64,000 nt of DNA from contig NC_092640.1 in NCBI RefSeq assembly GCF_039555335.1, positions 41,088,295 through 41,152,294 of the forward strand, in the 5' to 3' direction. The notes beneath the pieces were generated by a model, which saw only the letters and a list, made by a program, of their open reading frames with translations, did not search any database and was not told the DNA's origin. Made by a program: the position numbers and the translations under genes. Position 1 is the first letter of the stretch. Every line of letters starts with the position of its first letter. The DNA is from Amphiura filiformis. Lineage: Eukaryota; Echinodermata; Ophiuroidea; Amphilepidida; Amphiuridae. This document shows, one piece after another, positions 1-11,597 of this stretch.

Positions 1-789
1 CGCGCATTTGTACCGTATACTTATTATGTTGCAAAAATATGCCGGATTCACTATATTTCAAGAAATTGTTTCCAACCCCATCCCCCCATGTCAAAAACAA
101 ATCTACGCCACTGGCAACAATACACGTATTAGCACTAGATAGGTACTTCATCAATATAAGTATAGGCCTATATCAGCAGTAAATTGCAACTTCATCAATA
201 CAAGTATCAACAGTAGGTAGCTACTTCATCGATACAAGTATCAGCAGTAGATAGGTACTTCATCAATATAAGTACTATACTAGATTTCGCGGTTCTCGGG
301 TCGGGCGCTTCTCGTGATAGGCCTATTTCTAATTACCCAAACTCGTTACCCATATACCTGCCCTGACTTTTCAAACTACTAAGAAATGCGTCTCTCAGTG
401 ATCAAGACCCAAGACACAACTTAATCAACTCTGTTTGTTTTAAAGGTGTGATGCTTACTTCGGTAGGCCTACCCATAATCTGGAAACCAATCATTCGCCT
501 CTTCCAAGCCCTGCCCTGTTACCACATTTAGAGAAACCGAAATTAGTATCTGGACGTGGATATAGGCCGTTACTAAAGTAATGAAACATGCACGTGTTTG
601 GTGTGTGCACGTGTTCGGTATCTTAATATTGAAATATGTGTTGAAAATAAGGCCTATAATTATTGGTCCGATGAGATGCACCTGTTAGTCACACTGTAAT
701 GCTTTTCCGATGCGCGGACTGTACTACGCGATAGCGCGCGGACAGAGGACGGACGGACGGACGGACACGCCGTAATTAGTATTAAGATA
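1..789. other. intergenic; short minisatellite block at 120-290
   Basis: No gene is visible. Positions 120-290 hold about four degenerate copies of the 34-bp minisatellite that recurs through the first 12 kb (core ACTTCATCAATACAAGTAT). Positions 300-780 look unique. A short (GGAC)n run lies near 747-768. The small open frame at 469-681 has no recognisable domain. Confidence 0.6.
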
Positions 790-1760
790 TCAGTAGTAAA
801 TTGCAACTTCATCAATACAAGTACCATCAGTAGGTAGCTACTTTATCAATACAAGTATCATCAGAAGATAGCTACTTCATCAATACAAGTATCAGCAGTA
901 GATAGGTACTCATCAATACAAGTATCAGCAGTAGACAACTACTATCGGGGGTTTATCTCCCCCCTCACCCGGGATCTATGACTTCATCAATACAAGTATC
1001 ATCAGAAGATAGCTATACTTCGTCAATACAAGTATCATCAGTGGATAGCTACTTCATCAATAATGCAATACGGTACAAGTATCATATATCAGCAGTAGAC
1101 AACTATTTCATCCGTAGATAGTATCATGAGTAGAAACCTACTTCATCAATACAAGTATCAGTAGTAGATAGCTACTTCATCAACAAGGCTATCAGCAGTA
1201 GATAGCTACTGTAACAATACAAGTATCAGCAGTAGATATGTATAAGTATATCAGTAGTAGATTGCAACTTCATCAGTACAAGTATCATCAGTAGATAGCT
1301 ACTTCATCAATACAAGTATCAGGAGAAGATAGCTAAATCATCAATTTATTACGTTATCAGCAGTACATAGGTGCTCATCAATACAAGTATCAGCAGTAGA
1401 ACAACTAATATTGGGGAGTTACCCTCCCCCCCCGGAATCTAGGCCTATGACTTCATCAATACAAGTATCAGCAGTAGATAACTACTTTATCAATACAAGT
1501 ATATCAGAAGAAGATAGCTACTTCATCAATACAAGTATCAGCAGTGGATATAGCTACTTCATCAATAAGAGTATCAGCAGAAGATAGCCACTTCATCAAA
1601 ACCGTTATCAGCAGTAGATAGGTACTCATCAATACAAGTATCAGCAGTAGACAACTACTATTGGGGGATTTATCCCCCCCTCACCCGGGATCTACGCCTA
1701 TGACTTCATCAATACAGATATCATCAGGAGATAGCTACTTCATCAATACAAGTATCATCC
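790..1760 (+). repeat. 34-bp minisatellite array, block 1
   Basis: About 25 tandem copies with core TACTTCATCAATACAAGTAT followed by CAGCAGTAGATAGC. The spacing between successive CTTCATC words is 34 bases (for example 1141 to 1175). A G/C-rich interruption (GGGGG...CCCCCC...CCCGGGATCTA) recurs near 945, 1410 and 1662, so the array was partly amplified as larger higher-order units. Related blocks occur at 120-290, 4670-5650, 6694-7700, 12100-12240 and 30360-30850. Confidence 0.9.
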
Positions 1761-1764
1761 AGAG

Positions 1765-1926
1765 ATGTATCGTTCGAGTCCGGACTCGGACTCGAGTCCG
1801 ACTCGAGTCCACTTTTGTTGGACTCGGACTTGGCTCGGACTCGGACACAAAAGACTCGGCTCGGCTCGGACTCGGACACAAAAGGACTCGGACTCGAAGC
1901 CGAGTCCGGTCCGAGTCCAGTCCAAT
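1765..1926. repeat. GACTCG-rich simple satellite, copy 1
   Basis: Dense short-period repeats of GGACTCG and GAGTCC (GGACTCGGACTCGAGTCC-like). They are self-complementary because the unit contains CTCGAG. A second copy lies at 4445-4665. Open frames on both strands here (RTRTRVRLES-like, SPSPSQVRV-like) come from the repeat and are not proteins. Both copies border 34-bp minisatellite blocks. Confidence 0.85.
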
Positions 1927-2376
1927 ATTAAATCCATGTAAAATGTGAATTGATTATCTAAAAATGTCAAAATAGATCTCAAATAAAATGTTGACTTCAC
2001 TTATTTGGCCATTGGGGGGGGGGGGCTGTCAAATCTGTGATCTGTCATGTATCCTAAATACCCACCAAATTATTTAGATTTATAGCAGAATCATATTTTC
2101 ATCATTAATGAAATGATTGATAATTAATTAAATGCATAAGTTTATTAAATATTTGGACTATATGAAATATCTAAGACTCTTTTTCATGGAACTTTCTAAT
2201 CCATTAAACTCTTGAAAGAGATATAAACATGTAGACTGCAACATACATCTCAGCTCCCACTCAGTAACTGGTCTGTAATTTGTGTGTGGTCACTACTCAC
2301 TGCACATTTGTTATGTCTGGGACATTTGTTTTTTTTAATATCAAACAACCAAATTTTTTCTGAAAAGGTGAATTTC

Positions 2377-2451
<75 letters not shown>

Positions 2452-3180
2452 GATGATAACGATAACGATGATGATGTTATTTTTCTATACACTTCTAGTG
2501 CCTGTTTCTATTCATCGTTATGTATTCTTCTCCCGTGCATTATTTTCGCGAACTACCCTTCACAGCCCAAATTATATAAACCTGCACGCTAAACAATGCA
2601 TTATCTAAAACCTGCACGCTAAACAATAGATTCTAGATAATACGTGCACGCTCAAATACTAGAAATACTACTTTCACATAACCATAAAGTAGAGTTAGGT
2701 GGCGCTTTAGACACAGAGATCACATAACTATATAATTGTCTGTTCGATATATATACCAACAAAAAAGTACAAATATACATTCTGTGGTGTTAAAATGGTA
2801 TAGTTACAAACGGTGTTCTATAATAGTGTACAATTACCGAATAAGTGTAACTCGCTAGACTTGAGTCCAGTCCTCGTTTACGGAGTTTAGGATTAGGGTT
2901 TAGGGTTGGGATAGGGCAGTCTTGTAATAAGACTAGTAGAGTTGCACCCTTGCAAATATCATTGTCATAAATTATGATTAATGACCTCAAATAAATCAAA
3001 CATCAAATGAGAATAATCGAGCTTCTATTAATTAAAAAGGGCCAAAAACAGGTGGATCATAATTATACAAGATGACACCATTGCAAAATATTCAGCATTT
3101 TACAAATGAAATACATGTAGGCCTATATCTAAAATAACATAGCCGGGCCTGGAAACACACACTAGCGCATAATATCATGA
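1927..3180. repeat. intergenic with (TTA)n microsatellite at 2377-2450
   Basis: A run of about 24 TTA/TAT triplets at 2377-2450 is followed by GATAACGATGATGATG. A G run lies near 2015-2026. A short degenerate telomere-like stretch (GGATTAGGGTTTAGGG) lies near 2889. No coding potential beyond the low-complexity poly-Tyr frame. Confidence 0.75.
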
Positions 3181-3196
3181 TCATGCTTTATAATAC

Positions 3197-3232
3197 CATA
3201 GGCCTTCAAACACATGTGTTTGAAGGCCTATG
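3197..3232. repeat. 36-bp perfect palindrome
   Basis: Two perfect 18-base arms meet at 3214/3215 (CATAGGCCTTCAAACACA and its complement) with no spacer. The arms carry the AGGCCT palindrome that is common in the window. Confidence 0.9.
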
Positions 3233-3670
3233 ATAATACTGAACAAATTGTTAAATCCCAATGTCGTGTGTTTTAATATAAGTAGTTCAAATTATAGAGC
3301 TATAAACTCCAGTTGATATTCACCGTAGTACTAGTATGACATCTAAATCGATCGTTTCCAACTGGTTCAGTGCTCTCTGTGTTCGAAACCACAATATTAA
3401 ATGATCACAACATAAAGTCAAGTCAATTAAACCATCCGTGAATAAGTTACCTAAGTATGACGTATGGCGCAATCGATACCATTGATTACAGGGATTGATT
3501 TTCTTTACCAGTTAAATGCTACGTAGCTGGTCAATGTCCTGACGGTGTTTTTAAAATGTAAGATATTTTCCCTAATATTAAAACTAATATAATGAATGCA
3601 GCAATTAATATTGCCTATTGTTTTAATAGGCCTACACTCAAAGTGTATGACGGATAATGTATTCGTGCAA

Positions 3671-3790
3671 ATGCATTCGTCAAGATAATTGCACTTGCCA
3701 TGGAGTTATTGCATTTAGCTTTCGAGCCTATCGGCTCTCAAGCTAAATGCAATAACTCCACGGCGCGTGCGATTATCTTGACGAATGCAT
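3671..3790. repeat. near-perfect hairpin, 58-base arms
   Basis: Arms 3671-3728 and 3733-3790 are complementary with few mismatches, leaving a loop of only about 4 bases. The ends read ATGCATTCGTCAAGATAATT and its complement. Pairing continues weakly outward. It may be a small foldback element. I see no gene here. Confidence 0.85.
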
Positions 3791-3810
3791 TGCACTCAGT
3801 TCATTATCCT

Positions 3811-4444
3811 TATCATAATTGCCCTTCATTTACATGTATGCTGCACCACAGATCCTGGATCTGTGCTGCACGCAAGTTAACTGTGAGTTTACATGTAGTG
3901 TGTCACACACACACAAATACCCTCACATGAATGCTGCCAGCCTGTCCCTGTCTGATACATGGTAGTTTTTACCTTCAGGAGTATTGAAGTGAAGTGTGTA
4001 CATACTGTTGGTTGGTTGAATCTTTGAAATGTCAACTGTGTGGGGTGGGGTGGGTGGGGTTTAGTAGGGTGGGTGTGTATATGGGGAGCGGTGTGTCATG
4101 TGTGTGGTGTGGTGGCCTTTGACCAACTGCCTTCTTTTTCTACAATTTTATCATCAAAATGCTGTAAAATTATGCAGAAACTTATTGTCTTTTTTCAGCA
4201 AATTTGTATTGTAAATTTTAACAAAATATAAAATTTTGTTCCATTTTTTGGAAATGTTCCACCTGATGACCCAGATTTTCAAAATGTTACACCAAATGAC
4301 CCCTTCTTTCAAAATTTTATGCCCAGTTACCCCTTTTTTCATTTTGTTATACCCAATGACCCATATTTATACAAATGGCTCCTACTAAGCAATGCCAGTA
4401 GGGTGATACCTACCACATTAAAGTTGAATGCCCCCCCGCCCCCC
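3811..4444. repeat. G/T-rich stretch and degenerate 32-bp tandem repeat
   Basis: 4038-4115 is G/T-rich low-complexity DNA. 4230-4372 holds about four degenerate copies of a unit like TTTTCAAAATGTTACACC followed by AAATGACCC. No coding sequence recognised. Confidence 0.55.
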
Positions 4445-4665
4445 ACCTCCGGGCATGGACTCTGACCGAGTCCGGACTCGAGCCGGACTCGAGTCGGACT
4501 CGGAATCTTATTTTGTTGGACTCGGACTTGGCTCGGACTCGGCACCCTGGACTTGGACTCGAGTCCGGACTCGGACACAAAAGGACTCGGACTTGGCTCG
4601 GACTCGGATACAACTGGACTCGGCTCGGCTCGGACTCGGACGAGCTGGACTCGGGTACAAGTCTG
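4445..4665. repeat. GACTCG-rich simple satellite, copy 2
   Basis: Same short-period GGACTCG/GAGTCC sequence as at 1765-1926, and again directly followed by 34-bp minisatellite units. All open frames across it are repeat artefacts. Confidence 0.85.
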
Positions 4666-5650
4666 GTATCATCAGTGAATAGCTACTTCATCAATGCAAT
4701 GCAAGTATCAGCAGTAGACAACTACTTCATCAGTAAATACCTACTATATTACAAGTATCGTCAGTAGAAAGCTACTTCATCAATACAAGTATAGTAGTAG
4801 ATAGCTACTTCATCAATACCGTTATCAGCAGTAGATATCTACTTCATCAATACAAGTATCATCAGAAGATAGCTACTTCTTTAATACCGTTATCAGCAGT
4901 AGGTAGCTACTTCATCAATACAAGCAGCATTAAATAGCTACTTTATCAATACAAGTATCAAAAGTAGATAGTTACTTCAACATAACAATACCCCCCTCAC
5001 CCGGGATCTACGCATATAACTTCATCAATACAAGTATCATCAGAAGATAGCTACTTCATCAATACAAGTATCATCAGTGGATAGCTATACTTCATCAATG
5101 CAATACAAGTATCAGCAGTAGACAACTACTTCATCAGTAGATAGCTACTATATCACAAGTATCATGAGTAGAAAGCTACTTCATCAATACAAGTATAGTA
5201 GTAGATAGCTACTTCATCAATACCGTTATCAGCAGTAGATAGCTACTTCATCAACACAAGTATCAGCAGCAGATAACTACTTCAATACAAGTATATTAGT
5301 AGTAGATAGCTACGTCATCAATACAAGTATCATCAGAAGATAGCTACTTCTTTAATACCGTTATCAGCAGTAGGGAGCTACTTTATCAATACAAGTATCA
5401 TCAGCAGATAACTACTTCATCAATACAAATATCAGCAGTAGATTGATACTTCATCAATACGAGTATCATCAGAGGATAGCTACTTCTTCAATACCGTTAT
5501 CAGCAGTAGATAACTACTTCATCAATACAAGTATCAGCAGTAGATAACTAAGTCATCAATACAAGTATCATCAGTAGATAGCTACTTCATTAATACAAGT
5601 ATTATCAGAAGATAGCTACTTCATCAATATAAGTATCATCAGTAGATAGC
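4666..5650 (+). repeat. 34-bp minisatellite array, block 2
   Basis: About 27 copies of the ACTTCATCAATACAAGTAT unit, with a G/C-rich CCCCCCTCACCCGGGATCTA segment near 4990-5010 like those in block 1. The array is interrupted at 5651 by a LINE and resumes at 6686, so block 2 and block 3 were originally continuous. Confidence 0.9.
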
Positions 5651-6685
5651 ATTGACTCCATAGAGCATACGGATATGTTTGATGCACTGAGGAAGAGCGG
5701 AATAAACGAAAACTACATCTGCATCCTAGAAGATATATACACAGATGCCATCGCCAAAATACACATAGATAATGATGTTTCCAAGGAGGTGAGAATAGAG
5801 AGAGGAGTGAGACAGGGAGATACATTATCACCAAAGATTTTCACAGCAGCACTGGAAGAGGTTTTCAAAAAGTCTAACCTAGAGAGAAAAGGAATCAACA
5901 TCGCGATGACGTTGCACTAACAACAACATCGGTGAAGGATATGGAAGACCAACTGAACAGCTTGTGCAAAGAAAGTATACATGTGGGACTACAAATGCAC
6001 AAAGGAAAAACACAGTTTATGACAAACTTTGAGACAAAAGAAACAATCACAATAGCAAATCACCAGATCAAGAAAGTTGACAACTATAAGTACCTAGGAC
6101 AGACCTTGAGAATGGATACCAACACAGCTGAAGAGATCCTAATCCGTGTAAAGGCAGGTTGGAGATGCTTTGGTATGCATAAAGAACTGTTGACAGATAA
6201 AAACATACCACTGTCACTGAGGCGAAGAGTTTATGACCAGTGTGTGCTAACAACTATGACCTATGGTGCAGAGACTTGGTCAACAACAAAAGAAATGGAA
6301 CAGAAATTGGTAACAGCACAGAGAGCTATGGAAAGGAAAATGCTCCACCTCTCATTGCGTGATAGAGTCAGACATACAGAAATCAGAAAAGTAACCCAAG
6401 TCAAAGACATCTTGCAAAAGATTAAAGAAACAAAATGGAGATGGGCAGGTCACTTATCAAGAACTGACGATAACAGGTTGACGAAGAGACTTACAGAATG
6501 GCAGCCAAGGACTGGAAAGAGGAGAAGAGGAAGGCAAAAAAGACGATGGAGAGATGACATCACCACCTTCATGAGTACAACAGCTTGGGCATCAGCGGCT
6601 AGGAACAGAAGGAGATGGAAAATGCTGGAGGAGGGCTTCACACAGCAGTGGGTGAAACAGCCTGATGAGTGAGTGAGTGAGTGAG
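5651..6685 (+). mobile_element. 5'-truncated RTE-like non-LTR retrotransposon, broken RT
   Basis: The element starts abruptly inside the reverse-transcriptase domain at IDSIEHTDMFDALRKSG. It continues through VRQGDTLSPKIF (RT motif with QG), then a thumb and C-terminal region (NYKYLGQTLR, YGAETWSTTKEMEQ, KWRWAGHLSRTDDNR, GRQKRRWRDDI) typical of RTE-type LINEs. It ends in a (GAGT)n tail at about 6667-6685. TAGATAGC at 5643-5650 and at 6686-6693 fits an 8-base target duplication inside the 34-bp minisatellite. The reading frame breaks near 5905: the text runs from GINI straight into DDVAL, so the bases encoding the residues ahead of the catalytic DD pair are missing. Dead copy. The clade call is from protein style, not a search. 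Confidence 0.85.
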
Positions 6686-7127
6686 TAGATAGCTACTCCA
6701 TCAATACAAGTATCAGCAGTAACTACTTCATCAATACAAGTATCAGCATAACACTTCATCAATACAAGTATCAGTAGTAGATTGCTACTTCATCAGTACA
6801 AGTGTCAGCAGTAGATAGCTACTTCATTAATACAAGTATCATCAGAAGATAGCTACTTCATCCATACGAGTATTAATAGTAGGTAGCTACTTCATCAATA
6901 CAAGTATCAGCAGTAGGTAGCTACTTCATCAATACAAGTATCAGAAGTAGATAACTACTTCATCAATGCAAGTATGTCAGCAGTAGATTGCTACTTCATC
7001 AATACCGTTATCAGCATTAGATATAGCTACTTCATCAATACGAGTATCAGCAGTAGACAACTACTTCATCAATACAAGTATCAGCAGTAGACAAATACTT
7101 CATCAATACAAGAATCAGCAGTTAATA
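6686..7127 (+). repeat. 34-bp minisatellite array, block 3
   Basis: About 13 copies, continuing block 2 after the LINE insertion. Unit variants include CAATACCGTTATCAGCAG, also seen in block 2. Confidence 0.88.
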
Positions 7128-7712
7128 GGCCTACTTCATCAATGCAAGTTCCGGTATCATCAGTAGATAGCCGATACTTCATCAATACAAGTATCCACCG
7201 GTGTGTCTAGGATCGTTTCCTGCGGGGGGCTCAGAGAGCCTTTCAGAGTTAGGGGGGGGCATGATTTTTAACAAAGTGCGAGGGGCTTCAGCACCCACCC
7301 CCCTACCCCGACATGCCATTAGTATCAGTAGTAGATCAGTAGATAGTTACTTCATCAGTGCAGTATCAGCAGTAGACAGCTACATCACTATCTACTGATG
7401 ATACTTGCATTCTGTAAGGCCTACTTCATCAATGCAAGTTCCGGTATCATCAGTAGATAGCTATACTTCATCAATACAAGTATCCACCGGTGTGTCTAGG
7501 ATCGTTTCCTGCGGGGGGCTCAGAGAGCCTTTCAGAGTTAGGGGGGGGGGGGGCATGATTTTTAACAAAGTGCGAGGGGCTTCAGCACCCACCCCCCTAC
7601 CCCGACATGCCATTAGTATCAGTAGTAGATCAGTAGATAGTTACTTCATCAGTGCAGTATCAGCAGTAGACAGCTACATCACTATCTACTGATGATACTT
7701 GCATTCTGTAAG
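7128..7712 (+). repeat. tandem duplication of a ~290-bp unit
   Basis: 7128-7417 and 7418-7712 are nearly identical. The second copy differs mainly by about six extra Gs in a G run. Each unit holds minisatellite DNA around a non-minisatellite core (GGATCGTTTCCTGCGGGGGG ... CCCCTACCCCGACATGCC). Because the duplication is recent, the two similar open frames in it are expected and are not evidence of coding. Confidence 0.88.
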
Positions 7713-8871
7713 ACTTTTAAAATCGACTATCTTTCATTTTTTTCAATGTACATGTATTTCTAGATTGAGTGTACTAGAAAGTTCATATTTGGAGTAAACA
7801 TTTCAAATGTTTGGGTTCACCGGTTCACAAGAAAAAAAACCGTATTTTTGGTGGCTTGTGTGAAAAAGAAGATGTTTTAAGGCAAAAAAACGGCATTTTT
7901 TTAAATCTGTATTTTTGGCAAACCTTTTTGCAACATATTTTGTTATAACACTTAAATAACATTATGATGAAATGTATCGTATGAAGTTTTCAAAAATGTT
8001 ATTTCAATATTTAAAAATATTAGATTATATAAAGGGTAAAAATGTTTTAAACACGTTTTTACCCTTTATATAATCTAATATTTAAACTACGTTTATGTAA
8101 AACGTTTTGGTACCTTGTGTGAAAAAGATGTTTTAAGGCAAAAATATATAGGTCATTTTTTTTTTTTTTTAACATTTTAGCAAAATATTTTGTTAACACT
8201 TAATAGCATTATGATAGAATGTTTCGTTTTCAAAAATGTTTTCTGAATGTTATTAAAACGTTTTTACCCTTTATGTAATCTAATATTTAAACGACGTTTT
8301 GTGTTTGCTGGGATATTTCATCCATACAGATGTCAGCAATAGAGGGTACATAACACAAAATAGCTTTCCATAGACTTTACGTGCAAAATAGGGGTTGCGT
8401 TTTAGGCCATAAGTCGAGTTACCTCTTACTTTAAAATATATATTTGATATCATCTTAATCAGAACAAAATTCTGCATAACATATCTGAAAATGACACAAC
8501 ATTTTCCGTCTACTTTTTGAGAAAATTAGCGTCAAATAAAAAGGCCAGATTTTCCCGTGTTTACGTCCGACTGCTAACCGCGTTTTGACCTCGTGTGTTC
8601 ATGCGCCCATAATCGTAAACATCACTCAAATTTTCGCATTTTCTTTTCAAATTTGCAGAGATCACATTCACAAAATCTAGTAAAACACGATTTTTAACAC
8701 TAAAATTGTTAATATTGTACCGATTTTCTTCAATTTTTATGCAAAGTTGGGACTATAGGCGTGATAAACTTTTACCGGAAACCGCTTCACAGGCGGATTT
8801 AGTGGTATGAACCCTAGAGTGATAGATAGCTATAATTTTATAATCAATTCTAGAAGTAGTATATACCCAGC
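7713..8871. repeat. degenerate AACGTTTT-family repeat fragments
   Basis: Fragments of the CAGCAAACAC-ended MITE family: a foldback around 8010-8090 (TTAGATTATATAAAGGGTAA and its complement) and a right end at about 8275-8312 (ACGTTTTGTGTTTGCTGGG). 8313-8871 looks unique, with no recognised gene. Confidence 0.6.
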
Positions 8872-8940
8872 AAACACAAAAATGTTTTGACAACGTTATA
8901 AACATGTTATAAACACGTTTTGCTTTTGGTTAAAAACGTT

Positions 8941-9616
8941 TTAAGGATACGATACATGATTTACCGACAAGTGACTCATTTCGGAATGCGATCATGAATT
9001 TTGAAGAAAAAAAAGTTTCCAACTTCCTTCGATTACGCGTCTAGCGCTTTACCGCTCGGCCACCGTGGCAGTTGAGCGGATGAGTGTAATGATAAAAGAT
9101 AAATCTCATAATGCCATCTTTAGCCTTTTGTTTACTAAAAAAAGACGCGTTTTGTAAAGATAGATTAGCCGTTTTATGCATAAATAGCACGAACGTTAGG
9201 GAAAGGTTTCAAACAAATAATAAAGACACTGATTTGATGATGAAATTGCGTAAGTCGGGAATTATCTGCGTCGCAATATTTTGTTTTGGTTTTAGGAATT
9301 TGACCTTAAAATTTACGACTTCATAACATTATCATTCGAAATCAACAAAAGATATTCCAACACTATATTAATATGTCCTCATTCTTTCTCTAGAATGTTT
9401 TGTACGGATTCAGGCTAAATTTAAAATTGATGTAAAACGTTTGTTTTTTGATCGATTACAAAAATTAATTTTGTCGTATAAAGAAATTGTATCTGGCGTG
9501 AATTACACTACAGTTTTTATTCCTAGGGCTCTTTGACTTCTTCAAATAATTTTTTTAATGATAGAGTGAATCCCCTGGCCCTCTATAATTATGCACAAAA
9601 GATCGAGTCCCCTTAA
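8941..9616. mobile_element. TTAA-flanked insertion (piggyBac-type target) inside a MITE
   Basis: TTAA at 8941-8944 and again at 9613-9616 bound a segment absent from sister MITE copies, which read straight through AACGTGTTAATAACATTT near 16797. A duplicated TTAA with a single TTAA at the empty site is the piggyBac signature. The termini (GGATACGATAC and, reversed, GGGGACTCGATC) are only weak inverted repeats. It carries a tRNA-like half and no transposase frame, so it is non-autonomous if it is a transposon. Confidence 0.6.
9031..9069 (-). other. tRNA-derived (class II-like) fragment
   Basis: Reading the minus strand from 9069, GCCACGGTGGCCGAGCGGTA resembles the 5' half of a tRNA-Ser/Leu: a 7-base acceptor side, TG, then a D-arm with the A-box TGGCCGAGCGG. 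The anticodon stem that follows is poorly paired and no B-box or 3' acceptor half is visible. It is therefore a tRNA-derived relic or SINE head, not a functional tRNA. Confidence 0.4.
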
Positions 9617-9874
9617 TAACATTTAAATGTCGGGTTATATAAAGGTTATAAAACGTTTTATATGAAAAAATGTATATTGCAAAATATTTTTGGCAAACAT
9701 TTTTTTGCGAAATATTTTGACAACACTTAACAACATTAAAATGTTTTTGCAAGTTTTCTTAATGTTATTAAAACGTTTTATATCGTGTATATAACCGGAC
9801 ATATAAACATTTTCTATATAACGTTTTGTGTTTGCTGCATGGGTAGTTACTTCATCAATAACGGTATCAGCAAA

Positions 9875-11597
9875 CCAAACAACAAGAGAAAAACAAAATT
9901 AATGCGATTGACATAAATTATTCATTCATCGCTTTGATTTACTTCATAAAAATCAATTTGGTTTCCGTCCTAATTTTTCATCAGAAATGGCCATTCTTCA
10001 AGCATATGATAATATTATTTCCGATCTAGATAAGAGAAAGCACACTATTGGGTTATTCCTGGACCTCTCGAAGGCTTTTGACACCATAAACCATGATATT
10101 CTTCTTTCCAAGCTTTCTAATTACGGTATTCGTGGTATAGCCTTCGAGTGGTTCAGGAGTTATCTCACAAATAGATCTCAATTTGTTACTTATAATCATC
10201 ATAATTCGTCTTTATTAAATATATGTTGCGGGGTTCCTCAAGGTTCAATTTTAGGGCCTTTACTGTTCATTATTTATATAAATGATTTAATGTCTGCTGG
10301 TACACATTCTCGTTTTATTTTATATGCCGATGATACTAATATTTTGGTATCTCACAATGATTTGACTCAATTAATTAATAATGTTAATTTCGATCTTGCG
10401 AATATTTCTACTTGGTTCAAGGCGAATAAGTTATCACTTAATGTTAACAAAAGTAATTATATGATTTTTAAAAATAGGTTCAGTAACCGCAATTATCCAG
10501 ATATTCATATCACCATTGATAATCACATTATTTCTCGCGTTTCAAGTACAAAATTCCTTGGTTTAATTTTGGATGAATGTTTAACTTGGAAAGATCACAA
10601 TGTCCAAGTTGCAAATATTGTTTCAAAGTATTCTGGCATACTCTTCAGACTAAAGCACGTTTTACACGTGAACATTTTGTTTTCATTATATAATACCTTA
10701 GTTCTCCCACATATTCAGTATTGTAGTTTAATTTGGGCCGACCGTAATAATTGCAATTTAGATTTAGTTCATCGCAAACAAAAGCGTATTATGCGTCTCT
10801 GTACCAATTCTCATTTTCTTGAACATTCGACACCTTTATTTGCCAGACTTAATACTCTTACTGTATTATGATATTCATAAATTATCTAAAGCTGTGTTTA
10901 TGTATAAATTTACGAATGATTTACTGCCTGTAAATTTTTCTGATTATTTTGTTACTGTCAATAGAATTCATAATTATGGTACCAGGTCTTCTGAATTGTT
11001 TCGCCCTCATAATTTTGTCTCTGATCTTGCCAGAAATACGATCAAAAGACAGGGTCCCATTCTATGGAATGCTATTGAGACATGTACTCGTAATTCCTTA
11101 TCAGTTAAAAAATTTAAACTAATGTATAAAGTGAATTTACTGTCTAATTATCATTAAGTGGTGATTATTTTATGCTCTGAATATTATTCATGTTATTTAA
11201 TAGTGTTATCTATTTGTAGTCCGCACTTCCAGACATTTCTGTCCTTTTCGTGTCATTTGCTCTCTTGTTATGCTGCTTTTGCTTTTCCATTTTGCACGCT
11301 TGTTTCGTTCATCCTTATGGACCTAACCAACTGTCTGGGAGTGTGGTTTACATGGATCTGCCTTTGTTGCCAACATGTAGCGAATGTCTGTCCCACTTGT
11401 AGGTAATGTCTTTGTCTACACATAAATGGTGTCTTTGTCTTTGCACTGTTTTGTATTTTGTTATTACTTTTCAGGGTGGCCAAAGTCTTCTCGAGCTTTG
11501 CTCTTTTTTTGGTCATCCTACCATTATGTATTATATATATTTTCATTGCGTTGATATGGTAAATAAATAAACTGAAACTGAAAAACTGAAACTGAAT
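9875..11597 (+). mobile_element. CR1/L2-group non-LTR retrotransposon, RT domain, 5'-truncated, one frameshift
   Basis: An open frame from about 9917 gives KNQFGFRPNFSSEMAILQAY, then LDLSKAFDTINHDIL (RT motif A, D present), GVPQGSILGPLLFIIYINDL and LYADDTN (catalytic YADD), followed by the usual thumb KLSLNVNKSNYMIF and KFLGLILDECLTWKDH. The frame stops at 10871 and resumes in another frame as YDIHKLSKAVFMYKFTNDLLP to 11157, so one indel near 10860 breaks the C-terminus. The 3' UTR ends in ACTGAAACTGAA repeats at 11570-11597. The endonuclease is lost to 5' truncation. The catalytic residues are intact, suggesting a fairly young copy. Confidence 0.85.

Larger units (their letters stand above)
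8872..9838. mobile_element. CAGCAAACAC-type MITE, split by a TTAA insertion
   Basis: The left end is CCCAGCAAACACAAAAATG at about 8875 and the right end is ACGTTTTGTGTTTGCTG ending at about 9833. The internal text (TTAATAACATTTAAATGTCG, then GGGTTATATAAAGG) matches other copies near 16560, 16800 and 45240. The two halves are separated by a 672-base segment (8941-9612) listed separately. Confidence 0.75.

Noticed and set aside
1661-2000. RTRTRV-like and SPSQVRV-like frames at 1.7 and 4.5 kb
   Set aside because: Both are translations of the GACTCG satellite and appear on both strands.
2284-2592. Poly-Tyr open frame
   Set aside because: Translation of a TTA/TAT microsatellite.
4040-4231. Gly/Trp-rich small frame
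   Set aside because: Translation of a GGGGTGGG-type low-complexity stretch.
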